DNA of 64,000 nt from Lysobacterales bacterium (GCA_016718605.1 JADKCY010000001.1:1-64000), one strand, 5' to 3'; positions 10,264-19,933 are shown, counted from the first letter of the stretch. Notes: a model not told the origin generated them from the sequence alone. Program-made: numbers and translations.

Positions 10264-10314
10264 GTCCTTCGAAGTGGGGTACGTGGATTGAGCCGCGAAG
10301 CCTTGCTGCGGCGA

Positions 10315-13300
10315 TCATTGGGCCGCAGCCTCACGGTTCCTCGCGGCAAGCCGTCCAGCAAACGTCGGCAGCACCAGCAGCGTCAGCACCGTCGCCGTGA
10401 TCAGGCCGCCGATCACCACCGTCGCCAGCGGTTTCTGCACTTCGGCACCGGCGCCGTGCGCGATCGCCATCGGAATGAATCCGACGATGGCCACAAGCGC
10501 AGTGGTCAACACGGCGCGCAGCCGGCTCGCGGCGCCGGCGGCGGCCGCTTCCAGTGGGGCGTCGCCGGCGTCTGCGCGTTCGCGGATGGCCTGCATGAGG
10601 ACCAGGCCGTTCAACGTCGCCACCCCCGAGACCGCAATGAAACCGACCGCGGCCGACACCGAGAACGGCATGTCCCGCAGCCAGAGCGCAAAAGCGCCAC
10701 CCACGAGTGCCAGCGGCACACACAGGAAGACGAGTGCGGCTTCCCGCACGCTGCCCAAGGCCATGTACAGCAGGCTGCCGATCAGCAGAAACACCACCGG
10801 GATCACGAGCAGCAGGCGTTGTTCGGCACGCTGCAGGTTCTCGAACTGGCCACCCCAAGTGAGGTAGACCCCGGCGGGCAGCGCAACCTGTTCGACATCG
10901 GCCTGCGCCTGCGTCACGAACCCGCCCAGATCGCGCCCGCGCACATTGGCTTGCACCACCACGCGGCGGCTGCCGTTGCTGCGGCTGATCTGGTTGGGCC
11001 CCTCGCTCACCTCGATGCGTGCGACCGACGACAACGGCACGATCGCGCCATCGGGCGCGGCGATGGGCAAGGCCGCGAGCTGCGCGGGATCGTTGCGGGC
11101 ATCGTCCTCCATGCGGACCACGACATCGAAGCGCCGGTCGCCCTCGAAGATGACGCCGGCGGCGGTGCCGCCGATGCCGGTGGACAACGCTTCGCTCACA
11201 TCGGCGGCGGTCAGCCCGTATTGCGCGGCGGCCGCATGGTCGACACGCACGGTCAGCGTTGGCAGGCCGGTCACCTGCTCCACGCGCACGTCGGCGGCGC
11301 CGGTCACGCCACGCAAGGCCTGGGCAATCCGTTCGGCCACGGCCTGCAGTTGATCGAAGTCATCGCCGTACACCATGACGGCAAGATCGGTGCGGACACC
11401 GGAGATCAGTTCGTTGAAACGCAGCTCGATCGGCTGGCTGAATTCAAACGCGTTGCCAATCTGTAGCGACACGATTGATTCCAGCCGTTCGATGAGTTCG
11501 TCCTTGCCAAGCGACGGTGTGGGCCAGTCATCGCGCGGCTTGAGCACGATCACGGTGTCGGAGATGTTCTGCGGCATCGGATCGATGGCCGCCTCCGCGG
11601 TGCCCGTGCGGGAGAAGACGGTGGCGACTTCGGGTTCGGCGGCGATCGCACGTTCGAGCCCCATTTGCATCGAGAGCGACTGCTCCAGCGAGGCCGACGG
11701 CACGCGCAGGGCCTGCATCGCGAGATTGCCCTCGTCGAGCGTGGGCATGAACTCGCGCCCGAGCGACGCGTACGCCAACGCGCCGGCGATCAACAGTGCG
11801 ATAGCGGACAGCGCCACGGCCAGCGGCCGCGCCACAGCGCCGCGGATGATCGGCTCCAGGCGTCGGCGCACGGCACGCAATGCGCGCGTCTCGTGCTCGC
11901 CGTCGTGATCGTCTTTTGAAGGCGCCGGATCGCGCACCAGTAGCGCGGCCAGCGCGGGGACGACGGTGAACGAAAAAAGAAACGCACCGATGAGCGCGAG
12001 CATGAAGGTGGCCGCCATGGGCTGGAAGGTTTTGCCTTCGACGCCTTCCAGCGTGAGGATCGGCGCAAACACCAGCAGGATGATGAGCTGGCCGAACGCT
12101 GCGGGACGCACCATCTTGCGCGCCGACGCCATGGCTACCTCCAGGCGCTCCCCGGTGGTCAGCGGCCGTCCCAGCGTGGCCCGTTGCCGGCTGAGCATCA
12201 GCAGGGTGGCTTCGATCACGATGACCGCGCCGTCGACCAGGATCCCGAAATCCAGCGCACCCAGGCTCATGAGGTTGCCGCTGATGCCGAACCGGTTCAT
12301 GCCGATGACGGCGAACAGGAACGACAGCGGGATCACGAGCGCGGTGATCGCGGCCGCGCGGAAATTGCCGAGCAGCAGGAACAGCACGACCACCACCAGC
12401 AACGCGCCTTCAGTGAGGTTCTTCGCCACCGTCCTGATCGTTGCGTTCACAAGCTCGCTGCGATCGAGCACGGTCTGCGCCGCGATGTGCTTGGGCAGGG
12501 AGCGGTTGACCACCGCCAGTCGCTCTGCGGCCGCCTGCGCAACCGTGCGGCTGTTGCCACCTGCGATCATCAGCGCGGTGCCGAGCACCGCCTCGTGCCC
12601 GTCGCGGGTTGCACCACCCAGACGCGGAGCGCGGCCGATGCCGACGCTGCTGACATCGGCGACGCGAATCACCATACCGTCGCGATTGGCCACGGGTGCC
12701 TGCGCAAGATCCTCCGCGGTCTGGGCCAGCGCGTCGGTGCGGACGACGAGCCCTTCGCCGGCACGTTCAACAAAGCCGGCGCCGGACTGCACGTTGGCCC
12801 GCTCGAGCGCGGTCACCAGATCGTCCAGTCCGAGGCCATATGCCGCCAGGCGCGCAGGGTCCGGCCGCACCGCGTATTCCTTGACATAGCCTCCGATGGT
12901 GTCGACGCCGGCGAGCCCAGGCGTCGAGCGCATCTGCGGCGCCACGATCCAGTCCTGCACGGTGCGCAGGTAGGTGGCGCGTTCCTGCGCAGTGACCAAT
13001 CGGTCGCCCTCGGGCGTCAGGTAGCTTTGGTCGGCCTGCCAGCCCGGCGTGTTGTCCGACACGGCGGCGGCGGCATCAAAGGGGACATAGTCGATCGTCC
13101 ACATCAGGACCTCGCCCAGCCCTGTGGTCACCGGCGACATCATCGGACTGGCACTGTCGGGCAAGTCGTCTTCGACCTCGCGCATGCGCTCGGCGACCTG
13201 TTGCCGGGCGAAGTAGATGTCGGTGTCGTCGGTGAAGATCGCGGTGACCTGCGAGAACCCGTTGCGCGACAGCGAGCGGGTGCTGGTGAGTCCGGGGATG

Positions 13301-13524
13301 CCGGCAAGGGCGGTCTCAAGCGGGAACGTGACCTGGCGCTCGATCTGCCCGGGCGCGAGCGAGGGCGCGATGGTGTTGATCTGCACCTGGCGGTTGGTGA
13401 TGTCCGGCACCGCGTCGATCGGCAAGCGGTTGAGCTCGTAGATGCCCACGCAGGCGATGAGCGCGGCGATGAATACCACCGCCCAGCGGAATTGAACCGC
13501 TGTCTGGATCAGGAGATTGAACAT
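10315..13524 (-). CDS. czcA: CzcA/CusA-type RND metal efflux pump
   Basis: Inner-membrane proton-driven pump of 1069 residues, full length for heavy-metal RND proteins. It starts MFNLLIQTAVQFRW, has the porter loops, large hydrophobic blocks around residues 340-530 and 870-1030, and the motif LGALDFGILVDGAVI in TM4 with the acids used for proton relay. Together with CzcB and CzcC it forms the envelope-spanning Co/Zn/Cd exporter. ATG 13524 is 10 bases after the czcB stop. A longer open frame to 13899 overlaps czcB and is not the gene. Confidence 0.93.
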   Translation of the reverse strand: MFNLLIQTAVQFRWAVVFIAALIACVGIYELNRLPIDAVPDITNRQVQINTIAPSLAPGQIERQVTFPLETALAGIPGLTSTRSLSRNGFSQVTAIFTDDTDIYFARQQVAERMREVEDDLPDSASPMMSPVTTGLGEVLMWTIDYVPFDAAAAVSDNTPGWQADQSYLTPEGDRLVTAQERATYLRTVQDWIVAPQMRSTPGLAGVDTIGGYVKEYAVRPDPARLAAYGLGLDDLVTALERANVQSGAGFVERAGEGLVVRTDALAQTAEDLAQAPVANRDGMVIRVADVSSVGIGRAPRLGGATRDGHEAVLGTALMIAGGNSRTVAQAAAERLAVVNRSLPKHIAAQTVLDRSELVNATIRTVAKNLTEGALLVVVVLFLLLGNFRAAAITALVIPLSFLFAVIGMNRFGISGNLMSLGALDFGILVDGAVIVIEATLLMLSRQRATLGRPLTTGERLEVAMASARKMVRPAAFGQLIILLVFAPILTLEGVEGKTFQPMAATFMLALIGAFLFSFTVVPALAALLVRDPAPSKDDHDGEHETRALRAVRRRLEPIIRGAVARPLAVALSAIALLIAGALAYASLGREFMPTLDEGNLAMQALRVPSASLEQSLSMQMGLERAIAAEPEVATVFSRTGTAEAAIDPMPQNISDTVIVLKPRDDWPTPSLGKDELIERLESIVSLQIGNAFEFSQPIELRFNELISGVRTDLAVMVYGDDFDQLQAVAERIAQALRGVTGAADVRVEQVTGLPTLTVRVDHAAAAQYGLTAADVSEALSTGIGGTAAGVIFEGDRRFDVVVRMEDDARNDPAQLAALPIAAPDGAIVPLSSVARIEVSEGPNQISRSNGSRRVVVQANVRGRDLGGFVTQAQADVEQVALPAGVYLTWGGQFENLQRAEQRLLLVIPVVFLLIGSLLYMALGSVREAALVFLCVPLALVGGAFALWLRDMPFSVSAAVGFIAVSGVATLNGLVLMQAIRERADAGDAPLEAAAAGAASRLRAVLTTALVAIVGFIPMAIAHGAGAEVQKPLATVVIGGLITATVLTLLVLPTFAGRLAARNREAAAQ

Positions 13525-13534
13525 GATCGGCGCC

Positions 13535-14794
13535 TCAGTGGTCGTGCCCGGCTTCGCCCTTGGCGAGCTCGGCTTTGAGCAGGAAGGCGTTGACGCCCGC
13601 GATACGTTCGTTGCCCGACAGGCCACTGAGCACTTCGATGCGACCACCTGCACGCCGACCGGCAAGTACGGGCGTGGCACGAAACCCGGTATCGCTCGCC
13701 ACGAACACCACCGACCGTCCCTCCACGGTCTGCACCGCGTCGGCGGGCACGGTCGCGGTACCCGACTGTGCGGACACGACGACCACCCCGGCAACGGGCG
13801 ACCCGGCCGGCGGCAGGTCGGCGGCGGCGCCGGTGGCGCGAACGAGCGTCGCCCCTCCGGTCTCGCTGATATCCGCCGCGACACCGACCACCGTGGCATC
13901 GAAGCTGCCGCGCGGGCCTTGCACCTGCATCGGCATGCCGGCGGTGATCTGCGCGGCGGCGGCGGGCGACGCGTGGAACACCAGCTCCGTCTGCGCAGGG
14001 TCGGTCACTTGGGCAATTAATGCCCCGGCCGCTACCACGCCGCCCGGCGCCACGCCGACACTGCCGACGATGCCGGCGATGGGACTTGCGATCGTGACGC
14101 GTCCGGAGGCGTCCGGTGAACCTGCGGTCTGCATCTGCGCGGCGGCGGCGCGGGCCGTGGCATCGGCGGCGAGAGAGCGCGCCCGCGATGCTTCCATGTC
14201 CTGCCGCGAGACGATGCCCTGCTCCAGCAGCGCCTGATCTCGCGCATGGACACGCCGGGCCGCGTCCGCACCGGCGCGGGCCGCGTCCACGGAGGCCCGC
14301 AGCGTCGCCGCCTCACCGCTCGCGAGGATCGCCAGCGGCGCATTCGCCGCCACACGATCGCCCGGCGCCACCAACACCCGTTCCACGCGCCCGGCGACGG
14401 ACGTCGCCACCGCAGCGCGACCACCGATGGCCGCTTCCACCCGCCCGCTCAGACGGATCTCGCTGCCGCCGCCCCGGCCCACCGCAACCAACTCGATCCC
14501 TGAGGCGGCCAGCTGCTCGGCGGTGAGTGCGATCACACCTTCTTCAGCGTGACCGTCTGCGTGCGCTTCGCCGCCTTCGCCACCTTCTTCGTCGTGGTCC
14601 TCTTCGTTGTCGTGGTCATCGTGCCCTTCGCCTTCCTCCGCGTCGTGGTCAGCGTCTGCATGTGTGTCGGTGTCGTGCATTGCCGGAGTCTCGGAGGATC
14701 CCGGTGTCGCGGTCCAGCGGGCGAGGCCAAAGCCCAGCGCCAAGACCAGTCCAAACGCTGCAGTCAGCAGCAGCCGTCGTGTCGTCGTATTCAT
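13535..14794 (-). CDS. czcB: CzcB-type membrane fusion protein
   Basis: Periplasmic adaptor of 419 residues joining CzcA to CzcC. An N-terminal membrane anchor (about residues 7-25) is followed by a very acidic and His-rich stretch (about residues 38-85, with HADADHD and HDDHDNEEDHDEE), then lipoyl/barrel-sandwich, hairpin and beta-barrel parts. The protein ends GEAGHDH. The acidic-His region probably buffers metal in the periplasm. Its ATG overlaps the czcC stop by 4 bases. Confidence 0.9.
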   Translation of the reverse strand: MNTTTRRLLLTAAFGLVLALGFGLARWTATPGSSETPAMHDTDTHADADHDAEEGEGHDDHDNEEDHDEEGGEGGEAHADGHAEEGVIALTAEQLAASGIELVAVGRGGGSEIRLSGRVEAAIGGRAAVATSVAGRVERVLVAPGDRVAANAPLAILASGEAATLRASVDAARAGADAARRVHARDQALLEQGIVSRQDMEASRARSLAADATARAAAAQMQTAGSPDASGRVTIASPIAGIVGSVGVAPGGVVAAGALIAQVTDPAQTELVFHASPAAAAQITAGMPMQVQGPRGSFDATVVGVAADISETGGATLVRATGAAADLPPAGSPVAGVVVVSAQSGTATVPADAVQTVEGRSVVFVASDTGFRATPVLAGRRAGGRIEVLSGLSGNERIAGVNAFLLKAELAKGEAGHDH

Positions 14795-16062
14795 CGGGCA
14801 TCCTCAAACGGGGCGCGGCCATCGAGGCGCGCAAGATCGATTTCGGCGAGAACACGCGCAAGGCGCGCATCCACGACGGCATTTCGGGCGGCGATCAGCG
14901 TCGTGCGCGAGGCGCGCAATTCCAGCTGCGACACGCGTCCGGCATCCACGCCCACCCGTGCCAAGCGGTAGGCTTCCTCGGCGGCAGCGAGGCCGGCGTC
15001 TGCTGCGCGTGTGCGGCTCGCAGACGCGGTCAGCGTGGCCTCGGCCCCAATCCGCTCGGCATGCGCCTCCTGTTGCTGGGCGGCAAGCCGGGCCTGGGCG
15101 GCACGCTCCTGCGCGTAGGCCGCGCGAATCCCACCGCGGTTGCGGTCGAACAGCGGCACCGAGAGATTCACGCCGATCGTGAACGCATCGTCATCCGCGC
15201 CGCGAAAGCGGCGGGCGCCGGCCGACACGCTCAGTTCGGGGCGAGCGCGGCGCTGCTCCACCGTCACACGCGCGTTCGCTGCATTGACCTCGGCTTCGGC
15301 TAACCGCACGGCCAACGGCGCGTCGCTCGGGTGCGCCATCGAGCGCGGCTCGCGATCGAGCAGGCTGTCGCCCAATGCGCTGACGCGGTCGAGCAGCGCG
15401 AACGCGGCCAGGCGGGCGAAGGCACCGTCCCGCATGGCGCGGGCGGCATCGACCGAGGCGAGCGCGGCCTGCGCCTCGCTCGCTGCCTGCACGCCGCGCA
15501 AGCTGGCCTCACGGCCTTCCTGCACCAGGCGCGCGACGGCATCGGCGTCCTGCTCGGTCAGCGCCAGCACCTCCTCGGCCAGCTGCAGCCGACGCGCCGC
15601 CGCCTCGGCGCCGGCATAGGCGAGGGCGAGGCGGCTGGCCGCCCGCCAGCGCATCTGCTCACTACGCAGCTCGGTGGCGTCCGCCTCGGCACGCGCCGCG
15701 GCGATGCGGGCGCCGCGTTGGCCGAACAGTTCCAGCGGTTGGGTCACGGAGAAGGTGGTCTCCCCGCCACCGAAGCCGCTGTAGGGCCCATCGCCGAGCA
15801 CGTTCTCGGCCTCCCAGCCCAGCGAGGGATTCGGAAGGGCATGCGCCTGCGCGGCCTGCGCTTGCGCAGCGTCGGACAATGCGGCCGCCTCCATGGCAAG
15901 CGGCATGGCATCCAAGCGCGCAAGCAGGGCGCCGTAGGTGGGAGTGGCGTACGTGGGATCGGCGGGATCGGCTGACAGAACAGGCGAAGGCAACCACGCG
16001 AGCGCGCAGACAGCCACCGCCAGACCCGCCGCACGACGCGGCAGGAAACGCGAAAAAGACAT
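14791..16062 (-). CDS. czcC: CzcC-type outer-membrane efflux protein
   Basis: Outer-membrane channel of the Czc system, 423 residues, with a signal peptide ending near PSPVLSA. Typical mature start PNPSLGWEAENVLG and two long helical repeats of the OEP fold. Read from the right, it is the second gene of the operon after the CzcI-like gene and overlaps czcB by 4 bases. It is intact, unlike the remnant at 6294-7223. Confidence 0.9.
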   Translation of the reverse strand: MSFSRFLPRRAAGLAVAVCALAWLPSPVLSADPADPTYATPTYGALLARLDAMPLAMEAAALSDAAQAQAAQAHALPNPSLGWEAENVLGDGPYSGFGGGETTFSVTQPLELFGQRGARIAAARAEADATELRSEQMRWRAASRLALAYAGAEAAARRLQLAEEVLALTEQDADAVARLVQEGREASLRGVQAASEAQAALASVDAARAMRDGAFARLAAFALLDRVSALGDSLLDREPRSMAHPSDAPLAVRLAEAEVNAANARVTVEQRRARPELSVSAGARRFRGADDDAFTIGVNLSVPLFDRNRGGIRAAYAQERAAQARLAAQQQEAHAERIGAEATLTASASRTRAADAGLAAAEEAYRLARVGVDAGRVSQLELRASRTTLIAARNAVVDARLARVLAEIDLARLDGRAPFEDAR

Positions 16063-16118
16063 GGGACACTCCAGGGATCGATTAAAGACGGAACAGCCCG
16101 CAGCGCGGGCGCCTCGCG

Positions 16119-16460
16119 TCAGATCCGTGGTGGCCTAAAGAGTCCATCCGACACATTCGACACGCGGTCGGCATCGCGCCCCATGTGCGGCGCCCCGCCC
16201 GCACCAGACGCATCGGCAATCGCCACTTGGGCGGTGACGTGCGCGATCGTGTGGTGGCAGTGGTTGTGCCCGCACACACCATGGCCGTGCTCATTGGAGC
16301 GCAGCTCCTCCGCCGACGGCGCATCGAGGCTTGCCTCGCCCGCGTGCACCGACGGGATTTCCGCCGCACACGCGAACGCGTCCATCACCGGCGCGATCAG
16401 CATCGCCGCCAGCAGCAGCATGGCGATCTTGCAGACGAGGTGGCGGGGAATCAGGGTCAC
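16119..16460 (-). CDS. CzcI-like His-rich exported protein
   Basis: Small protein of about 113 residues with an N-terminal hydrophobic segment (CKIAMLLLAAMLIAP) and a metal-binding-looking CGHNHCHH cluster in the middle, ending GLFRPPRI. This layout (signal, Cys/His cluster, RPP-type end, first gene before czcC) matches CzcI proteins of czcICBA operons, which modulate efflux in the periplasm. The start is uncertain: GTG 16460 is chosen because it precedes the hydrophobic segment; ATG 16421 is another option. Confidence 0.6.
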   Translation of the reverse strand: MTLIPRHLVCKIAMLLLAAMLIAPVMDAFACAAEIPSVHAGEASLDAPSAEELRSNEHGHGVCGHNHCHHTIAHVTAQVAIADASGAGGAPHMGRDADRVSNVSDGLFRPPRI

Positions 16461-16586
16461 GGAATCAGCATAGGAACGGGGCGGGGTGGATACAATTACA
16501 TACAGGACGACGGCCTGGTGCAACGGGGTCACATCGGCTTCGCGTACAGACGCCACGGCGGCACAGGGACAACGCTCGCGCAGGCC

Positions 16587-16880
16587 TCACGTCACGTCAC
16601 GTGCCCGCCCCGCGATCACCAATTCGATCTGCGGCGGCATCAGGTCGACCGACAGCGGCACGGCCTCCGCAAGACCTTTGAGCGAGACCTTGGCGCGGCG
16701 CGTCCACGGCGAAACCAGCTGGCCTCCCGACGTGCCGCTGCACACGTACAGGAACCGTTGCCCACGCGGACCGTTGACGTGGCTGCCGGAGCGGTCGAAC
16801 GTGTCGTCGCGCACCTTGAACGTGATCGATGCGGTGAACGCCAGAGCGTCGTCCGCGGCAAACTGCACATGGTCGATGAT
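16587..16880 (-). pseudogene. DUF5990-like protein, 5' end missing
   Basis: The last about 95 residues resemble DUF5990 proteins: GPRGQRFLYVCSGTSGGQ, SPWTRRAKVSL and the final ELVIAGRARD. The N-terminal strand is missing because the frame runs directly into the RND-pump fragment on the other strand at about 16883. The junction of two unrelated gene ends suggests recombination. Function unknown. Confidence 0.5.
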
Positions 16881-16882
16881 GC

Positions 16883-17209
16883 GTCGGGGTCCTGAACGGT
16901 CTGGTGATGATCTCGTTCCTCCGGCGACTGCGCGACGACGGGATGGCGCTCGCCGCTGCCGTGTTCAAAGGCGCGCTCGGGCGACTCCGGCGAGTGCTGA
17001 TGACGGCCCTCGTCGCATCGCTGGGCTTCGTCCCGATGGCCTTCAACGTCGACGCGGCCGCCGAGGTGCAGCGGCCGCTTGCGACGGTCGTCACCGGCGG
17101 CATCCTCTCGTCGACGCTGTTGACGCTGCTTGTACTGCCGGCGCTGTACCGACTGGCGCATCGTCGAGCGGCCGGGCCGTTTCCAGAGGACTCAGCGGGT
17201 GCCGGGTAG
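16883..17209 (+). pseudogene. 3' fragment of a second RND metal pump (czcA-like)
   Basis: About 108 codons match only the C-terminal end of a CzcA-type pump: GVLNGLVMISFL, GRLRRVLMTALVASLGFVP and the last helix STLLTLLVLPALY. There is no start region, and the 5' side abuts the truncated DUF5990 gene. With the CzcC remnant at 6294-7223 it shows that another efflux cluster once existed here. Confidence 0.8.
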
Positions 17210-17248
17210 CATGGGCGCCACGTTGGCAGCTCTCGGAGGAACGCCTTG

Positions 17249-17983
17249 ATGGACCAATGGTGGTCGATCATCGGTTTGGCATTGTTGCCTGCCGCTGGAA
17301 ACTTCACAGGCGGGCTGATCGCCGAGTTCTGGAAGCCCTCGCCCAAGGCGCTCGGCATGGCATTGCATGGGGCTTCGGGTATCGTGATCGCGATCATTGC
17401 CCTGGAGTTGCTTCCCGAGTCGCGAGGTGCGCTGTCCGGATGGGGGATCGGCGCGGCATTCATGGTCGGTGGTGTGCTCTACATCGGCATGGAAGCCATT
17501 GCTGATCGCCTCACAAGGGGCGAAGCGAAGCAGGCGGGGTCCCGGATGTGGATGATCTATGGAGCAGTGATGGTCGACCTGCTCAGCGACGTGCTGATGA
17601 TCGGTGCCGGTGGCGCAGTCTCCCTTTCACTGGCGCTGACACTCGCCGCCGGCCAGGTGCTCGCCGATGTACCGGAAGGCTTCGCGGCCGCGGCGACTTT
17701 CCGCGCGAACAACGTGCCGCGCCGCCGTCGTATCCTTTTGATGGCGTCTTTTGCGATTCCGGTAGTGGGCGCCGCCGTCTTCGCCAACGCGGTCCTTCGG
17801 GGCGCGCCGGAGATCTACCGGTTCGGTGCGCTGGCAGTGATCTCCGGCATGCTTGCCGTTGCGGCAATCGAAGACATGATCGGCGAGGCGCACGAAGCCG
17901 CCAAGGACAGCAAGCGATCGGTGTTGGCGTTCACCGGAGGGTTCGCCTTGTTCGCGTTCGTTTCTGCTGCGATTGGGGAGTAA
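17249..17983 (+). CDS. ZIP-family metal transporter
   Basis: Integral membrane protein of 244 residues with about eight hydrophobic segments. ZIP metal-site motifs are HGASGIVIAIIALELLPES in the fourth-helix position and DVPEG in the fifth. It probably moves Zn(II) or related metals across the inner membrane. ATG 17249 is preceded by the ribosome site CGGAGGA. It is the last gene of the metal region and is not obviously in an operon. Confidence 0.8.
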   Translation: MDQWWSIIGLALLPAAGNFTGGLIAEFWKPSPKALGMALHGASGIVIAIIALELLPESRGALSGWGIGAAFMVGGVLYIGMEAIADRLTRGEAKQAGSRMWMIYGAVMVDLLSDVLMIGAGGAVSLSLALTLAAGQVLADVPEGFAAAATFRANNVPRRRRILLMASFAIPVVGAAVFANAVLRGAPEIYRFGALAVISGMLAVAAIEDMIGEAHEAAKDSKRSVLAFTGGFALFAFVSAAIGE

Positions 17984-18173
17984 CTGAAAGCGTCTTTCCG
18001 ACTGGGGCTGTATGGGGCGGCGAGCGAAAAATGAATGCCGGACATGCGCTGATAGCGTTGGCTCTTTGGCTACAGGCGAAAATTTGGATGCTGCGCTAGA
18101 GCTCGACCGCCCACCTTGCTGGAACCAGTCAGGAAAACTTACTCCTGGAACAATAGCTTGGGCCGGTGGTGGC

Positions 18174-18650
18174 CTGTTTTTACACGAATCCCTGCCGACC
18201 CTCGGTTTGGGTGCGCGGTCTTCCGACATCGTTGTATGTGCTGCTTTCGGTGTAGGTCTGAACATCCAGCAGGGTGGCCACACTCAAGGGACGACCGTAG
18301 GCATCGAAGCTGTAGGTCCGCGACCAGGTCGCCTCATCGGCGCTGCTGCGGTTTCCACTCCAACGCACCGACGCCCTGCTGGCGGTGTCGTACGCCACAC
18401 ATCGGTCACCTGCGGGCTGCCGCTGACCCGCTTCCAGCGCCGGCCCAGGGCATCAAAGTGCTGCAGTATCTCTTGGTTGCTGCCATCCACCGCGCGAATC
18501 AACTCGCCTGCGGCGTTGTAGGCGTAGTCCTCGACACCGCGATCCCGGTCGAGCAACTTCACCAGCCGACCGTGGCTGTCGTAGCGCTGCTCCACCACGA
18601 TCTCACCGCGACCGGCATTGCGCCGGGTATCGTATTCCTCGGCATACTGT
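18174..18650 (-). pseudogene. Rhs/YD-repeat fragment (duplicate copy)
   Basis: YD-repeat protein piece covering EQRYDSHGRLVKLLD, NAAGELIRAVDGSNQE, YSFDAYGRPLSV and ESSTYNDVGRP. The same segment occurs in the longer Rhs remnant at about 22590-23010 with only scattered differences. It has an internal frame change near 18395 and ends without an Rhs core end or toxin tip. It is a displaced duplicate, as left by recombination in rhs arrays. Confidence 0.75.
18205..18625 (-). repeat. Direct repeat of Rhs sequence, partner at about 22590-23010
   Basis: About 420 bases are nearly the same as the stretch at about 22590-23010, in the same orientation and roughly 4.4 kb apart. Blocks such as CAGGGTGGCCACACTCAAGG and the following bases match without a change. 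Such direct repeats allow deletion or exchange of the toxin/immunity cassettes between them. Edges are approximate because they were judged by eye. Confidence 0.75.
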
Positions 18651-18653
18651 CGT

Positions 18654-19412
18654 CTACCTCTTTCTCTTGGGCATCGGGATATTCCCGCGACGCTTCAGCC
18701 CTTCTTTTGGAAGAAAAGATAATTGCCCCGCCTTCACCATCGACTCGAGTAATGGTTGTGCAACCTTGGGGTTACTCAAAACAGCCCGGATCAACATCCC
18801 TTGATCTATTTCTTCACCATTCTTTTTCCTTATAAGCATTTCAATAACTTCCGGCGAATCCATCAACCCCATCATTGCCTGTGTTTCTGGAGAAATGGCG
18901 TCCTCCTTGCGATAATTTGGAAATGTATACGAAGTCAACTTGGCGAGTTCTTGAAACTGATTATCTGGGCGCGAAGGGTCGCGTTCCAAGTGCTCGAGAT
19001 ATGAACAAAAATCCCCGGCAAGCGACTTCAAACCAGATGGGGTGTTGTCATATTCAATACACCGTAAGCCCGCAATATCAAACGGGGTTCGAGGGCCTGA
19101 CCTATCTCTGATGATTATCGTCCCAATTTTACAAGCATGACGAAGTCCAAGCTCATAGAATACATTCGCGTTTGGATAAGTTACATCCGCAACAACCAAA
19201 TCAGCGTGCATAATTCTAGTAATAATATCCGTCGTAATAACGCCTGGAACTGACACTTCGTCAGCACGCATTACCTCAAGCCCTGGGCGTGCTCGGAGAA
19301 TTGCTTCGCGAATTAGATCATTGTAACGCGCTCTCAAGTCAGTGGACGAAACACGAACGCCGTCAAAAAACTGTTCGCCAATTGCCATTACAACAAAACA
19401 GGTCTTATACAC
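18654..19412 (-). CDS. Nucleoside 2-deoxyribosyltransferase/TIR-like protein
   Basis: Cytoplasmic protein of 252 residues, no signal peptide. The first about 120 residues have the pattern of the nucleoside-deoxyribosyltransferase/TIR-like fold: CFVVMAIG, RARYNDLIREAI, GVITTDIITRIMHADLVVAD and NANVFYELGLRHA, whose Glu is a catalytic candidate. The C-terminal half is helical and unassigned. Proteins with this fold cleave N-glycosidic bonds of nucleotides or NAD and serve as effectors in bacterial defence and toxin systems. Its place inside an Rhs toxin array and its low GC suggest a toxin or defence effector, but the activity is not proven by the sequence. Confidence 0.6.
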   Translation of the reverse strand: MYKTCFVVMAIGEQFFDGVRVSSTDLRARYNDLIREAILRARPGLEVMRADEVSVPGVITTDIITRIMHADLVVADVTYPNANVFYELGLRHACKIGTIIIRDRSGPRTPFDIAGLRCIEYDNTPSGLKSLAGDFCSYLEHLERDPSRPDNQFQELAKLTSYTFPNYRKEDAISPETQAMMGLMDSPEVIEMLIRKKNGEEIDQGMLIRAVLSNPKVAQPLLESMVKAGQLSFLPKEGLKRRGNIPMPKRKR

Positions 19413-19474
19413 GAAAAATCTCCTTGGAATTCACCGGAATCCACAAAGACAACTCAGGAAACCGAAAGGCACAC

Positions 19475-19690
19475 TTAAGGTCGCGTTTTCTTTGGGTATT
19501 TCTCCAAATAGACCGATCGCTCCTCTAAAGGAATCCAATCCTTTTCCATCAGGCGCGCCACAATGGCCCGTGCAGAACGTTCAAGCATCGCCGCCAAGTC
19601 CTCAATGGTTCGACCTTGCCTTAAATCCAACCCCGTAATTTTGTCTCATCTTCTGGCTCCACTGAAAACCCGACATTAACGGATTTTACC
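19475..19690 (-). pseudogene. Small helix-turn-helix-like fragment, frameshifted
   Basis: One frame reads RQGRTIEDLAAMLERSARAI then VARLMEKDWIP, which looks like a DNA-binding helix-turn-helix of the kind found in orphan regulators. A second frame upstream supplies VGFSVEPEDETK and joins it near 19636 only through a frameshift. No clear start codon. I cannot assign a family. Confidence 0.3.
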
Positions 19691-19897
19691 GGCGGCAATG
19701 TTCTTCTCACGGCGCTTCTGCGCCCTTGCTACATCGTCGTTGGTTTTTGACTGGTCGCGTTCGACAGTTCTTGTGCTACCGTGAGTAACGCCAGACCCAG
19801 TGATTTTCTTACTCGAAAACGACACCTCATTCAGAACTTTGCCAGTTTCAGAATCGATCATCTTAAGAATTACGTCAACGACACTATCTTTCCGCAT
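19676..19897 (-). CDS. Small hypothetical protein
   Basis: 73 residues from ATG 19897, hydrophilic, ending in a Lys/Arg-rich tail. No recognisable domain. It lies directly after the lysozyme-immunity candidate and before the helix-turn-helix fragment. A TTG at 19933 would extend it by 12 residues. It may be a real orphan of the toxin array or a chance frame. Confidence 0.3.
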   Translation of the reverse strand: MRKDSVVDVILKMIDSETGKVLNEVSFSSKKITGSGVTHGSTRTVERDQSKTNDDVARAQKRREKNIAAGKIR

Positions 19898-19933
19898 CTC
19901 AAATTCCTTTTCGCGATCATCGCCTAGAAACAA

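Noticed and set aside
8950..11466. A long plus-strand open frame opposite the P-type ATPase and czcA
   Set aside because: Composition is typical of the antisense shadow of GC-rich genes, and it crosses two real genes.
12184..13578. Long plus-strand frame rich in Arg, His and Asp opposite czcA
   Set aside because: Shadow of czcA; no start context or domain.
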